From Ferrovibrio sp. (GTDB lineage: Bacteria > Pseudomonadota > Alphaproteobacteria > Ferrovibrionales > Ferrovibrionaceae), in the NCBI RefSeq assembly GCF_019636075.1, contig NZ_JAHBYG010000026.1, forward strand, positions 1-56,150: a stretch of 56,150 nucleotides of DNA. The letters run 5' to 3'. The notes below the pieces were generated by a model. It saw only the letters and a program-made list of their open reading frames with translations. It was not told the DNA's origin and did not search any database. Position numbers and translations under genes: made by a program. Positions 27,884 to 36,712 of this stretch are shown in pieces. The stretch's first letter is position 1; each line of letters starts with the position of its first letter.

Positions 27884-28668
27884 TCCATCGCGGCATGATG
27901 ATACTCAGCCCGCACTGGATCGGCGCCCTGCTGATACTGGGTCTTTGCATGCCGGCCGGCGAAAGCCGGGCCAGCGCATCCCAGTCAGGCAAGCCGCAAT
28001 GCGACACCCCCGCTGCCCTCACCGCCCTGCAAGCGCCGTTGCCGCACGTAGCGGCGAAATTCGCCGCGGGCAAGCCGGTCACCGTGGTGGCCATCGGATC
28101 GTCTTCCACTGCCGGCGCCGGTGCCAGCCTGCCGGGCCATAGCTACCCGGCGCAGCTGGCGCGATTATGGCCGAAATATCTGCCTGGCCTGCAAGTGACA
28201 GTGCTGAACCGGGGCCGCAATGGCGAAGAGATTCCGCAAATGCTGGAGCGCTTCGAGGCCGATGTGGCCAATGCGCAACCCGATCTGGTGATCTGGCAAT
28301 TCGGCACCAACGCCATCCTGCGCAATAACGGCATCGCCGCTTTCGCTGCGCCGCTGCAGGATGGCCTGAACCGCCTGCGCGCGATTGGTGCCGATATCGT
28401 GTTGGTGGATTTGCAATACGCGCCATTGGTGCTGGGCGACGCCGATCATCAAGCCATGCAGATAATGATCGGCAAGGCCGCGCAGCAAAACGGCATCGGC
28501 CTGTTCCGCCGTTTCACCATCATGAAACACTGGGTGGATAGCGGCCAGATGGTGCTGGCCCAGCAGGTCGGCCCCGATGGCCTGCATCATAACGATTTCG
28601 GCTATCTCTGCCTGGCCAAGGGCCTGGCCAGCGGCCTAACCCAGGCAACCCGCAAAGCCCTGCGTTGA
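27880..28668 (+). CDS. SGNH/GDSL hydrolase, secreted
   Basis: Protein of 262 residues with an N-terminal hydrophobic signal (about 5-30). All SGNH blocks are visible: Ser in AIGSSSTAG (block I), Gly in NRGRNGEE (block II), Asn in QFGTNAI (block III), and Asp/His in DGLHHNDFG (block V). It is probably a periplasmic esterase or O-acyltransferase that works with the OpgC-type protein on an envelope glycan. It is the last gene of a three-gene coupled operon; the next gene starts 189 bases downstream behind its own AT-rich promoter region. Confidence 0.8.
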   Translation: MIHRGMMILSPHWIGALLILGLCMPAGESRASASQSGKPQCDTPAALTALQAPLPHVAAKFAAGKPVTVVAIGSSSTAGAGASLPGHSYPAQLARLWPKYLPGLQVTVLNRGRNGEEIPQMLERFEADVANAQPDLVIWQFGTNAILRNNGIAAFAAPLQDGLNRLRAIGADIVLVDLQYAPLVLGDADHQAMQIMIGKAAQQNGIGLFRRFTIMKHWVDSGQMVLAQQVGPDGLHHNDFGYLCLAKGLASGLTQATRKALR

Positions 28669-28770
28669 GGGGCTGTGCTACTTGAGCGCCAAGCCGGCCC
28701 TAAAAAAGACGCAACCGATGCGGGATATTTTGACGAAATAATGGCAAATTCCTGTTTCATTTAAGTTCTC

Positions 28771-28787
28771 ATGAAATATAATTTCAT
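28771..28787 (+). promoter_or_regulatory. promoter with palindrome over the -10 box of the alpha-2-macroglobulin gene
   Basis: A perfect TATAAT lies at 28777-28782, inside the inverted repeat ATGAAAT-ATA-ATTTCAT (28771-28787). The -35 match is poor, which fits an activator- or repressor-controlled promoter. The surrounding 120 bases are markedly AT-rich compared with the genes. Confidence 0.5.
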
Positions 28788-28857
28788 AGCCCATAAGCTG
28801 AAAATAAGTAGAATATTATTAGCTTAAAACCCAAGAATCACCACCTATGGTAATAAA

Positions 28858-31800
28858 ATGAAAAAAACCGCTGCAGCAGCCTTCATCCTCTTTGCCCTGC
28901 TTTTGGCTGCTACAGGCGGCGGATATTGGCTTGGCCTGCAGCAGGCCAACCGATCCGGCGGGACAGCCAGCGCCGAGCCCTTCGAATATCTGCGCTATAG
29001 CCTTACCCGCAAACCTGTCGAACGCGACAATCCGCTGCGCAATCAGGTGGATCCCTTCGGCCGCCCGTTCCGGCCCGTTGAACAGGTCTGTCTGGATTTC
29101 AGCCGGCCGCTGGCCAAGGCGGCAAGCTATGAGGGACGGGTCAAGGCGGCGCATGTGGAAAAGCTGGGCATGCAGGTGCAACAGCAAACCCTCTGCCTGT
29201 CAGGCTGGCCAGACAATACTGCCATTCTTGATCTTGTGCTGCCTGCCGGTTTGCCTGCCGCCGATGGCGCCCAGACATCTGCCGAAACCAAGCTGCGGAT
29301 AGACTTCAATCTGCCCGACAAGGAAAAACTGGTCGCCTTCTCCGGCTCCGGCTCGATCCTGCCCCAGGTCGGCGCCACAGGCATTGCCATCGAAACCAAA
29401 AATGTGGATCGCGTGCGCCTGCGCGTGGTGCGCGTGAACGACGCCAAACTGATGCGCGATTGGCCCAAACACCGGGCAAAGAAAAAAGCCACCCCTAACA
29501 ATCGTGCTGACGACGACGACGACGATTATTACGATTACGACTTCAGCACCGGCCGCTTGCTTGCTGGCGGCGGCTATGTTGTCTGGGACGGTACGATGGC
29601 GGTGGAAAATCGCGGCGACACTCGTAGCATCACGAGTTTCCCGCTGACCCAGATTCTGCCTGAACGCCGTCCTGGCGCCTATCTGCTGATGATGGAAGAG
29701 GACGGAGAGGCCGCAAAACGCCGCTATATGTCCAGCTATGATGGCCCGGTTACACGCTGGCTGATCGAAACCGATATCGGCCTCACCGTGCTTCAGGGCG
29801 AGGATGGCCTGCATCTGCAAGCGCGCTCCTACGATACCGCCAAACCGATAGCCGGCCTGGATATCGCGCTCATTGCCGAAAATGGCAGCGATCTAGGCCG
29901 CGCCATCACCGACAAGGATGGCCGCGTGCGGTTCGAACGCAGCCTGCTGCAAGGGCTGGATGGCAACCGACCCAAAGCCGTGTTCGCCTATGGCAAGGAA
30001 GGTGCCTTCGCCTTCCTCGATTTGAACCGCCCTGCTTTCGATCTGTCGGATCGCGGCGTATCGGGCCAGGCCGCATTGCGACCATTGGCCACCTTTCTCT
30101 ATGCCGATCGTGGCATCTACCGCCCCGGCGAAACCCTGCATCTTTCGGCAATGATGCGCCGCGACACATCCGACGCCCTGGCCTCGCCGATCACCCTGGT
30201 GATCCAGCGACCCAACGGCGCCGAGTTCCGACGCCATACGCTGCAGCCCGATGCTGGCGGCGGTGTGCATTTATCCAGCGAATTGCCGCCTGGCGCCGCA
30301 CGCGGCCTGTGGACCGCGCTGGCTTTTGCCGACCCCACCGACAAACCGATCGGTCGCCTCAGCTTCGAGGTACAGGATTTCGTACCCCAGCGCCTGGCAG
30401 TGCGCGGTAGTATCAACCAACCAAACTACACCCCCGCCAATCCGCCGGCCTTGCAGCTCGAAGCACAATGGCTATACGGCGCACCGGCATCCGGGCTGCA
30501 AAGCTTCGGTGAATTGCGGATCGCCCGCGATGCCAATGCCTTCCCGCAATGGCGCGGCTGGCAGATCGGTCGTCATGACGACCCGTTCGAGGATGTACTG
30601 GCCAAACTGGCGGCGGATGCCACCGATGCGGATGGGCGAGCGACAATAGAATTATCGCGGCAGAATTTGGGCTCCACATGGCCATTGCGCGCGATCGCAA
30701 GCTTCGGCGTTTATGAGCCGGGCGGCCGCGCCACCGAAGAGCGCTTGAGCCTGCCGGTGCGCCACCGCCAGAGCTTCCTCGGCATCAAACCGGGCTTCGA
30801 CGACAATAAAGTTGCCAATGAAGCCGAGGCTGTATTGTCGGTTTCCGCTTTCGACGGCGAAGGCAGGCAGATCGCGCGGCAGAATGTTGCATGGCGGCTT
30901 GAACGTGAAATATGGGATTACATCTGGTATCGCGACGAACGCCGCGGTCGCTGGACCTATCGCATATCGGTGCGATTGGAAACCGTAAAAAGCGGTGAAT
31001 GGTCTCTGACAAACGATGCCTTGCAGGAAGTGCGTTTCGTCACCGATTCCTGGAGCCGTTACCGCCTGACCGTGGAAGACAAAACCGGCGACGATCCGGC
31101 CGGCAATGCCGCCGCCAGTTATCGCTTCGCCTCAGGCTATGGCAATTCCTCGCCTGACGACGAAATCCCCGACAAGGTGGCTGTTTCCGCCGACAAGGCC
31201 AGCTATCCGATCGGCGCGAAGGCAAAGCTGGCGATCAAAGCGTCTTTTGCCGGCGAAGCCTTGGTGATGGTGGCAACCAATCGCATCCTGTGGTCGCAGA
31301 ATATATCGCTACCGGCCGAAGGCGCCCAGGTGGAGGTTCCTGTAACCGCCGATTGGGGGGCTGGTGCCTATGTACTGGTGGACGCCGTGCGTCCCCTGAA
31401 AGGCGGATCGGCCCGCGATCCGGTGCGCGCCATCGGATTGAGCTGGCTTGCCATCGACAATGCCGCACGCCAGGTAGCTGTGGCGATGGCGGTGCCGGAC
31501 CAGGCCCTGCCGCAAAGCAGGCTGCGTGTGCCTGTATCGATCAGCAATCTTGCACCAGGCAGCAAAACCACCCTCACCATCGCCGCCGTGGATGAAGGCG
31601 TGCTATCGCTCACCCGTTTTGCCTCGCCCGATCCAGTTGACTTCTATTTCGGCAAACGCCGTCTTGGCCTGGATCTGCGCGATGATTACGGAAGGCTGTT
31701 GGATGGGCAGGCCGGGCCAGCCGGTCGCGTGCGCCATGGCGGCGACGAAGTGGGTGGTGCCGGTCTACAAACCGTGCCGACCAAAACGCTGGCATTATTT

Positions 31801-33897
31801 TCAGGCCCCGTTGAGGTGGATGCCACCGGCAAGGCCAGCGTGGACTTTGAACTACCGGATTTTGTCGGCCAGGTACGGTTGATGGCCGTCGCCTATAATG
31901 CCAGCCAGGTCGGCAAGGGCGAAGCCAGGCTGCGGGTGCGTTATCCGCTGGTGGCCGATGCCTATTTCCCGCGTTTCCTGGCACCGGGCGACAAGGCCCG
32001 CATGACCCTATTTGCCCAGAATGTGGACGCGCCGGATGGCACGTACAGCTTTACGGTTTCTGCCAACGGCGCGGTACGTCTGGATGGCGAGGCAAAGCTC
32101 GTACAGCCGCTGGCGGCGCGAGAAACCCATCAGGCCACGTTTGCGTTGAATGCCGACGAGATCGGCATCGGAACGATCAAACTGGCGGTGAGCGGTCCGA
32201 ACGGTCTGGCCTTCAACCGCGAATGGCAGATCGAAAGCCGTTCAGCGCATTATCCGGTCACACTGGAGCACAAGCGTATGCTGACACCAGGGGAGGCTCT
32301 GGTACTAGGGCCTGAATTGTTGGCGCCGTTCCGCCCCGGCAGTGCCAAGATATCGGTGAACTTCAGCACCACGCGCGGTATCGACGCGGCCAGCCTGCTG
32401 CAATCGCTTTACCGCTATCCCTATGGCTGTACCGAACAACTAACCAGCGTGGCTCAACCGCTGCTGGGCTTCGAGGATTTCGGATTGCTGGGGGCTGCCA
32501 CGCAGGCTGAGTCCGAGCAAATCCGTCGCCGCGTACAACAAGCCATTGACGCCATACTGGACAGGCAGGATGAAACCGGCGCCATCGGCCTGTGGCGGAT
32601 CAATGATCGTGGGGCGGATTCCTGGCTGATCGCCTACACGATCGATTTCTTGCAGCAGGCCCGCGAACGCGGCTATATCGTGCCCGATCAGGCATTGGAG
32701 CGCTCGAAAAAATTCCTGCTCAGCCTGATATCCAGTGATCGCGATAGCCTGGATTACGATATTTTCGGTTATGGCGACCAGGCCCGGGCCAGCCATTTCC
32801 GCGCCCGCGCCTATGCGCATTATCTGTTGGCCCGCAATGGCGATCCGCAACGCGCCATGCTGCAGCGCCAGTTGGCCGAATTGCAAAATTCCGGCTCAGG
32901 GATTGCCGCCGGCTTCGCTGCAGCCGCACTAGGCCTTGCCGGTGAACGCGATCAGGCCCAGGCAATCTTCCGCCGTGGCCTCGGCCTGGTGGGAGAAGCG
33001 CAGGGCGTTTTTTACGGCACCTTCCTGCGCAACGAAGCCGTTTTCGCAACGCTTGCCATGGAAAGCCTGGGCGCCGCAGCAGCCACGCCGTTCTACGACA
33101 AGATCGCGCAAAACAGCTATGGCGTGGAGCGGCTGAGCACCCAGGAGAAAGCCTGGCTATTGCGTGCCGCCACTGCTGCCAAACGCAACACCGAAATCCG
33201 TATAGACGCTAACGGCACCGAACACCTGCGCAGCAATGTCGCCGCCTTCAGCCTTTCGCCCGCAATACAGGCCATCGGCGGCGGATATCGCATCGTCAAC
33301 CGCTCGGCCAGCGAAATCGCCAGCAGCCTGGTGGTGCATGGCGCGCCCAATGCCCCATCGCCCGCCCTGCGCAATGGCTTCACGCTGAACAAAACCGTGT
33401 ATAACGCGGAAGGCCAGCGCATCGATCCCACCGATCCTCAGGCGATCCGTCGCCATGATCGGCTGGTGATCGTGCTGGATGGCAGCGTTCAGGATAACCT
33501 GTATCACCAGGCCGTACTGGCCGATCTATTGCCGGCGGGCTGGGAAATAGAAACCATCATCCGCCCGCCGCTGACCGAAAGCGACGCGCCGGTGCCTTAT
33601 CCCTGGATTGGCGCCATATCGCTGCCGCAATTGGCCGAGCGACGCGACGACCGCTTCGTGGCCGCCTTCGATCTCAACAACCAGCCCCGATATAATCGCT
33701 ATTCATTCTTCTATGAGCGCGAGGATTCCTGGCGCAATCGCGTGCTTAAGCCGGGGCGGGATTTCCGCTTTGCCTATGTTGTGCGCGCCGTTACCGTCGG
33801 CGACTTCACTCTGCCGGCTGCCACGGTGGAAGACATGTACAGGCCGGAACGCATGGCCCGCACGGCCACCGGCCGCACCGTTGTGAGGCAGCAATAA
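28858..33897 (+). CDS. bacterial alpha-2-macroglobulin (thioester type)
   Basis: Periplasmic protease trap of 1679 residues. The MG2 region has the canonical YADRGIYRPGETLHLS, and the A2M domain has ALFSGPVEVD then FELPDFVGQVRLMAVAYN. The thioester motif is YGCTEQLTS with Cys1191 and Gln1194, followed by the alpha/alpha-toroid repeats and a C-terminal receptor-like domain. An N-terminal hydrophobic segment (5-25) has no lipobox Cys, so this is a signal anchor or cleaved signal, unlike the lipoprotein of E. coli. An Asp-rich run lies near residue 220. The pbpC gene follows with no gap, the pairing known from many Gram-negatives, where both help protect and repair the envelope. Confidence 0.93.
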   Translation: MKKTAAAAFILFALLLAATGGGYWLGLQQANRSGGTASAEPFEYLRYSLTRKPVERDNPLRNQVDPFGRPFRPVEQVCLDFSRPLAKAASYEGRVKAAHVEKLGMQVQQQTLCLSGWPDNTAILDLVLPAGLPAADGAQTSAETKLRIDFNLPDKEKLVAFSGSGSILPQVGATGIAIETKNVDRVRLRVVRVNDAKLMRDWPKHRAKKKATPNNRADDDDDDYYDYDFSTGRLLAGGGYVVWDGTMAVENRGDTRSITSFPLTQILPERRPGAYLLMMEEDGEAAKRRYMSSYDGPVTRWLIETDIGLTVLQGEDGLHLQARSYDTAKPIAGLDIALIAENGSDLGRAITDKDGRVRFERSLLQGLDGNRPKAVFAYGKEGAFAFLDLNRPAFDLSDRGVSGQAALRPLATFLYADRGIYRPGETLHLSAMMRRDTSDALASPITLVIQRPNGAEFRRHTLQPDAGGGVHLSSELPPGAARGLWTALAFADPTDKPIGRLSFEVQDFVPQRLAVRGSINQPNYTPANPPALQLEAQWLYGAPASGLQSFGELRIARDANAFPQWRGWQIGRHDDPFEDVLAKLAADATDADGRATIELSRQNLGSTWPLRAIASFGVYEPGGRATEERLSLPVRHRQSFLGIKPGFDDNKVANEAEAVLSVSAFDGEGRQIARQNVAWRLEREIWDYIWYRDERRGRWTYRISVRLETVKSGEWSLTNDALQEVRFVTDSWSRYRLTVEDKTGDDPAGNAAASYRFASGYGNSSPDDEIPDKVAVSADKASYPIGAKAKLAIKASFAGEALVMVATNRILWSQNISLPAEGAQVEVPVTADWGAGAYVLVDAVRPLKGGSARDPVRAIGLSWLAIDNAARQVAVAMAVPDQALPQSRLRVPVSISNLAPGSKTTLTIAAVDEGVLSLTRFASPDPVDFYFGKRRLGLDLRDDYGRLLDGQAGPAGRVRHGGDEVGGAGLQTVPTKTLALFSGPVEVDATGKASVDFELPDFVGQVRLMAVAYNASQVGKGEARLRVRYPLVADAYFPRFLAPGDKARMTLFAQNVDAPDGTYSFTVSANGAVRLDGEAKLVQPLAARETHQATFALNADEIGIGTIKLAVSGPNGLAFNREWQIESRSAHYPVTLEHKRMLTPGEALVLGPELLAPFRPGSAKISVNFSTTRGIDAASLLQSLYRYPYGCTEQLTSVAQPLLGFEDFGLLGAATQAESEQIRRRVQQAIDAILDRQDETGAIGLWRINDRGADSWLIAYTIDFLQQARERGYIVPDQALERSKKFLLSLISSDRDSLDYDIFGYGDQARASHFRARAYAHYLLARNGDPQRAMLQRQLAELQNSGSGIAAGFAAAALGLAGERDQAQAIFRRGLGLVGEAQGVFYGTFLRNEAVFATLAMESLGAAAATPFYDKIAQNSYGVERLSTQEKAWLLRAATAAKRNTEIRIDANGTEHLRSNVAAFSLSPAIQAIGGGYRIVNRSASEIASSLVVHGAPNAPSPALRNGFTLNKTVYNAEGQRIDPTDPQAIRRHDRLVIVLDGSVQDNLYHQAVLADLLPAGWEIETIIRPPLTESDAPVPYPWIGAISLPQLAERRDDRFVAAFDLNNQPRYNRYSFFYEREDSWRNRVLKPGRDFRFAYVVRAVTVGDFTLPAATVEDMYRPERMARTATGRTVVRQQ

Positions 33898-36003
33898 GTG
33901 AGCCGCGTGATCGGCACGGCAAAAGGCAGAAGCAGGCTAAAGCTGGCGCTCGCGGCCGGCCTAGGCCTGCTTCTTGCCGTTGCTGCGCTCGATCGCCTGC
34001 TACCGCCCGATACCAGCCGTTACGACGATAGCAGCCGGCTGGTGGTTGATCGCCATGGCGAAGCGCTGCGCTATCTGCCGACATCCCAAGGTATCTGGCG
34101 CCTGCAGGTCGATCCCGATGCAGTGGACCCGCAATACCTGGCGCTTCTGCTGGCCTATGAGGATCAGCGTTTTCACAGGCATTTCGGCATCGATCCACTG
34201 GCAATCGGGCGGGCAGCCATCAGCAATCTCGCTGCCGGCCGCATCGTGTCGGGCGCCTCCACAATCACCATGCAGGTGGCGCGGCTGCTGCACAAACCCC
34301 GGCGCGGATGGCGTGGCAAAGTCGAGCAAAGCCTGCGCGCCCTGCAACTCGAACTGCGCTATTCCAAACGCGATATCCTTTCGATGTACCTCACCCTCGC
34401 ACCGTTTGGCGGCAATATCGAGGGCGTGCATATGGCCAGCCGGATTTTCTTCGGCAAGGTTCCGGCTTCTCTCAGCCTAGGCGAAGCCGCCCTGCTGATC
34501 GCCTTGCCGCAATCACCTACCCTGCGCCGGCCGATCGACAATCCGCAAGCAGCCCTTGCCGGGCGCGCGCAAGTGCTGACCCGCCTGGCGGAAGCCGGCA
34601 TGATCGGCAGCGCAGAAGCAGCCTGGGCAAAGGCAGAGCCGCTGCCCAGAGAGCGCCAGGCCCTGCCCTTCAATGCACCGCATCTGGCATCGGCCGAAGC
34701 CCGGCGCAACGCAGCACCGCCCATCATCCGCACCAGCCTGGAGGCCAGCCTGCAACGCAAGCTGGAACAACTTGCCCGCCAAGAGGCCGGCTGGTTTCCC
34801 GACCCAGCCACAATCGCCATCCTGGTCGCGGAAATACCCAGTCGCCGCATATTGGCAGCCGTGGGCCACCATGATTTCGCCGGTCCGCAAGGCCAGGTGG
34901 ATATGACCATGGCCATCCGTTCGCCTGGTTCCACATTGAAGCCGTTCATCTATGCCATGGCATTCGATGCTGGAGACATCCACCCCGACACCGTGATCGA
35001 CGACCGCCCCACCCGCTTCGGCACGTATCTGCCGCGCAATTTCGACCGGCAATTCCAGGGCCGTATCACCATGCGTGCAGCGTTGCAGCAATCTCTCAAT
35101 GTCCCCGCCGTTGCGGTGTTGGAACGGCTTGGGCCCGGACAATTCACGGCCGCGCTGCAAACCCTCGGCGTTACAATGGCACTGCATCAGCCCAACGAAC
35201 CGCCCGGCCTTGCGATTGCATTGGGCGGCGTAGGCATGACATTGCGTGACTTAGTGGGGCTTTATACATCGCTGGCCGATAATGGGCAGTATCGTCCGCT
35301 ATCCGCCAGCGACCCGGCGATTCCAGCCGCGGCAATGGCAACCCACATGTTTGTCCGCCCTGCCGCTGCGCGCCAGGTCGGCGATATCCTAGCCAACGCA
35401 CCCCGCCCGATGGGCATTCAGGGTATCGCCAATAATCTCGCCGATCGCGTCGCCTACAAGACCGGCACGTCCTATGGTTTCCGCGATGCCTGGGCCATCG
35501 GCTATACCGACAGCCATGTGGTGGGAATTTGGGTGGGGCGGCCCGATGGCACGCCACGGCCCGGCGCCTATGGCAGCAATACGGCGGCGCCGATCATGTT
35601 CCACACCTTCGATATCATCGACGGCCGCAGCAGCGATATAGCTCCTCTGCCAGATTCAGAGCCGCATGATACACAGGCACCGTCCCCGCGCTTGCCGCCG
35701 CAGGCCCTGCGCAACTTCCAGCGCAATGGCAGCGTGATTGCCGAGGGGCCGCGTATCCTGTTTCCACCGCCGCAAGTGGAACTCGCCCTGCCCGCCGATG
35801 GCAACGACCGCGTTGTGCTGGAGGCGCGCGGAAAACAGCCGCTGCGCTGGTATGTGGATGGCGCGCCGCTCGCAAGCCGCAGTCAGGGCAACAATGCCGA
35901 GTGGCTGCCCTCCGGCCCCGGCTTCTTCCGCATCAGTGTAATCGACGCCGAGGGCCGCAGCAGCAGCGTGCGCACGCGGCTGGTGAAGGGTGATGGACGT
36001 TAG
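33898..36003 (+). CDS. pbpC: penicillin-binding protein 1C
   Basis: Bifunctional-type PBP of 701 residues beginning with GTG directly after the upstream stop. It has an N-terminal anchor (about 14-32). The GT51 glycosyltransferase has Glu88 in LAYEDQRFHRHFG and the segment GASTITMQVARLL. The transpeptidase domain has Ser345/Lys348 (SPGSTLK), an SLN motif, and Lys521 in KTGTSYGF. A C-terminal BiPBP_C domain (about 610-700) is typical of PBP1C. It works at the cell wall with the preceding macroglobulin. All catalytic motifs are intact. Confidence 0.95.
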   Translation: MSRVIGTAKGRSRLKLALAAGLGLLLAVAALDRLLPPDTSRYDDSSRLVVDRHGEALRYLPTSQGIWRLQVDPDAVDPQYLALLLAYEDQRFHRHFGIDPLAIGRAAISNLAAGRIVSGASTITMQVARLLHKPRRGWRGKVEQSLRALQLELRYSKRDILSMYLTLAPFGGNIEGVHMASRIFFGKVPASLSLGEAALLIALPQSPTLRRPIDNPQAALAGRAQVLTRLAEAGMIGSAEAAWAKAEPLPRERQALPFNAPHLASAEARRNAAPPIIRTSLEASLQRKLEQLARQEAGWFPDPATIAILVAEIPSRRILAAVGHHDFAGPQGQVDMTMAIRSPGSTLKPFIYAMAFDAGDIHPDTVIDDRPTRFGTYLPRNFDRQFQGRITMRAALQQSLNVPAVAVLERLGPGQFTAALQTLGVTMALHQPNEPPGLAIALGGVGMTLRDLVGLYTSLADNGQYRPLSASDPAIPAAAMATHMFVRPAAARQVGDILANAPRPMGIQGIANNLADRVAYKTGTSYGFRDAWAIGYTDSHVVGIWVGRPDGTPRPGAYGSNTAAPIMFHTFDIIDGRSSDIAPLPDSEPHDTQAPSPRLPPQALRNFQRNGSVIAEGPRILFPPPQVELALPADGNDRVVLEARGKQPLRWYVDGAPLASRSQGNNAEWLPSGPGFFRISVIDAEGRSSSVRTRLVKGDGR

Positions 36004-36219
36004 GATGAGAAAGGAAAGTGGCGGAGGTGGCAGTCAGGAGCTAGCTGTTCTCCGCCCCCAATTCCCTGTTCCGGCCCAAATACTGGGACTTTTGGTTTTT
36101 TTGATGATTTTTCCGCATTGCAACGCCGAGTTCTCGGCTCGAATCAATAGGTTAATGAAGAATATGGCTTATGCCCGATTGGTGTCATCAGGGAATTATC
36201 AGGGAAAGGCGCCCTCGCC
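36004..36219. other. intergenic region at the left edge of the island
   Basis: 216 bases, less GC-rich than the genes around it. GGCGGAG (36020-36026) and CTCCGCC (36050-36056) could pair, but there is no T tract. A 77-codon open frame crosses the region but has no ribosome site or recognisable domain, so I do not call it. The phrase GGTTAATGAAGAATATGG and its surroundings resemble intergenic sequence I associate with integrase-linked DNA in other alphaproteobacteria (memory only). The left end of the mobile island probably lies here. Confidence 0.35.
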
Positions 36220-36597
36220 CTAATTTTCGCCCCCAGCCTTCGTATTGGCGGGAAAGTCCAACAATTCGAACACTTCGCCCAGTTTTGCCCTTATCAAGTC
36301 GAGCCGCGCCGCCCTGATCCGATGCTCATGCCCGGACAAGAGGAGAAAGACCTCGAGTACGTCGGACGAATGCTGGGCGAGTGAGATTAGGTGCTCTCCG
36401 CTCGGCCCGCACCGCGCCGCAAACCAGTTCTTGACCGTGCGCTCGCTCGCACCCGTCCACCGAGCGACGATCTTCACCGAATTCTGGGTCTCTCCAAGTT
36501 CATGCCGAAGCGCCTGGGAAATCGCGCTCGCGTACAGAGTCGCGGTTACATGACTCGCTTTTCCCGGAAAAACATTGCCCGTCTTTTGAAACCACAT
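36220..36597 (-). CDS. HTH DNA-binding protein of the mobile element
   Basis: Protein of 125 residues. The central part (KIVARWTGASERTVKNWFAARCGPSGEHLISLA) is a helix-turn-helix with a strongly conserved 'RTVKNWF' recognition helix. I associate this type with phage-like and integrative elements of alphaproteobacteria. The chosen ATG has GAGGTG four bases upstream; an ATG 21 bases earlier has no such site. It is transcribed divergently from the serine recombinase across a 115-base gap, so it is a natural candidate for repressing the recombinase and itself. Confidence 0.65.
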   Translation of the reverse strand: MWFQKTGNVFPGKASHVTATLYASAISQALRHELGETQNSVKIVARWTGASERTVKNWFAARCGPSGEHLISLAQHSSDVLEVFLLLSGHEHRIRAARLDLIRAKLGEVFELLDFPANTKAGGEN

Positions 36598-36712
36598 TCC
36601 GCACCTCAGTACTAACATGCGGTACTTCAGCGCATCTGGATCGGCTCAACCCAGAATTCTCGATCCTAGGACGCGCATCAGGTCACGGTTTTCCGCCACG
36701 AAATGGCTCGCC

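Noticed and set aside
35990..36223. 77-codon forward frame after pbpC
   Set aside because: No ribosome site, starts inside pbpC, no domain; treated as non-coding edge of the island.
36605..36626. AGTAC/GTACT inverted repeat before the recombinase as an operator
   Set aside because: Only five base pairs with a 9-base spacer; it could be chance.
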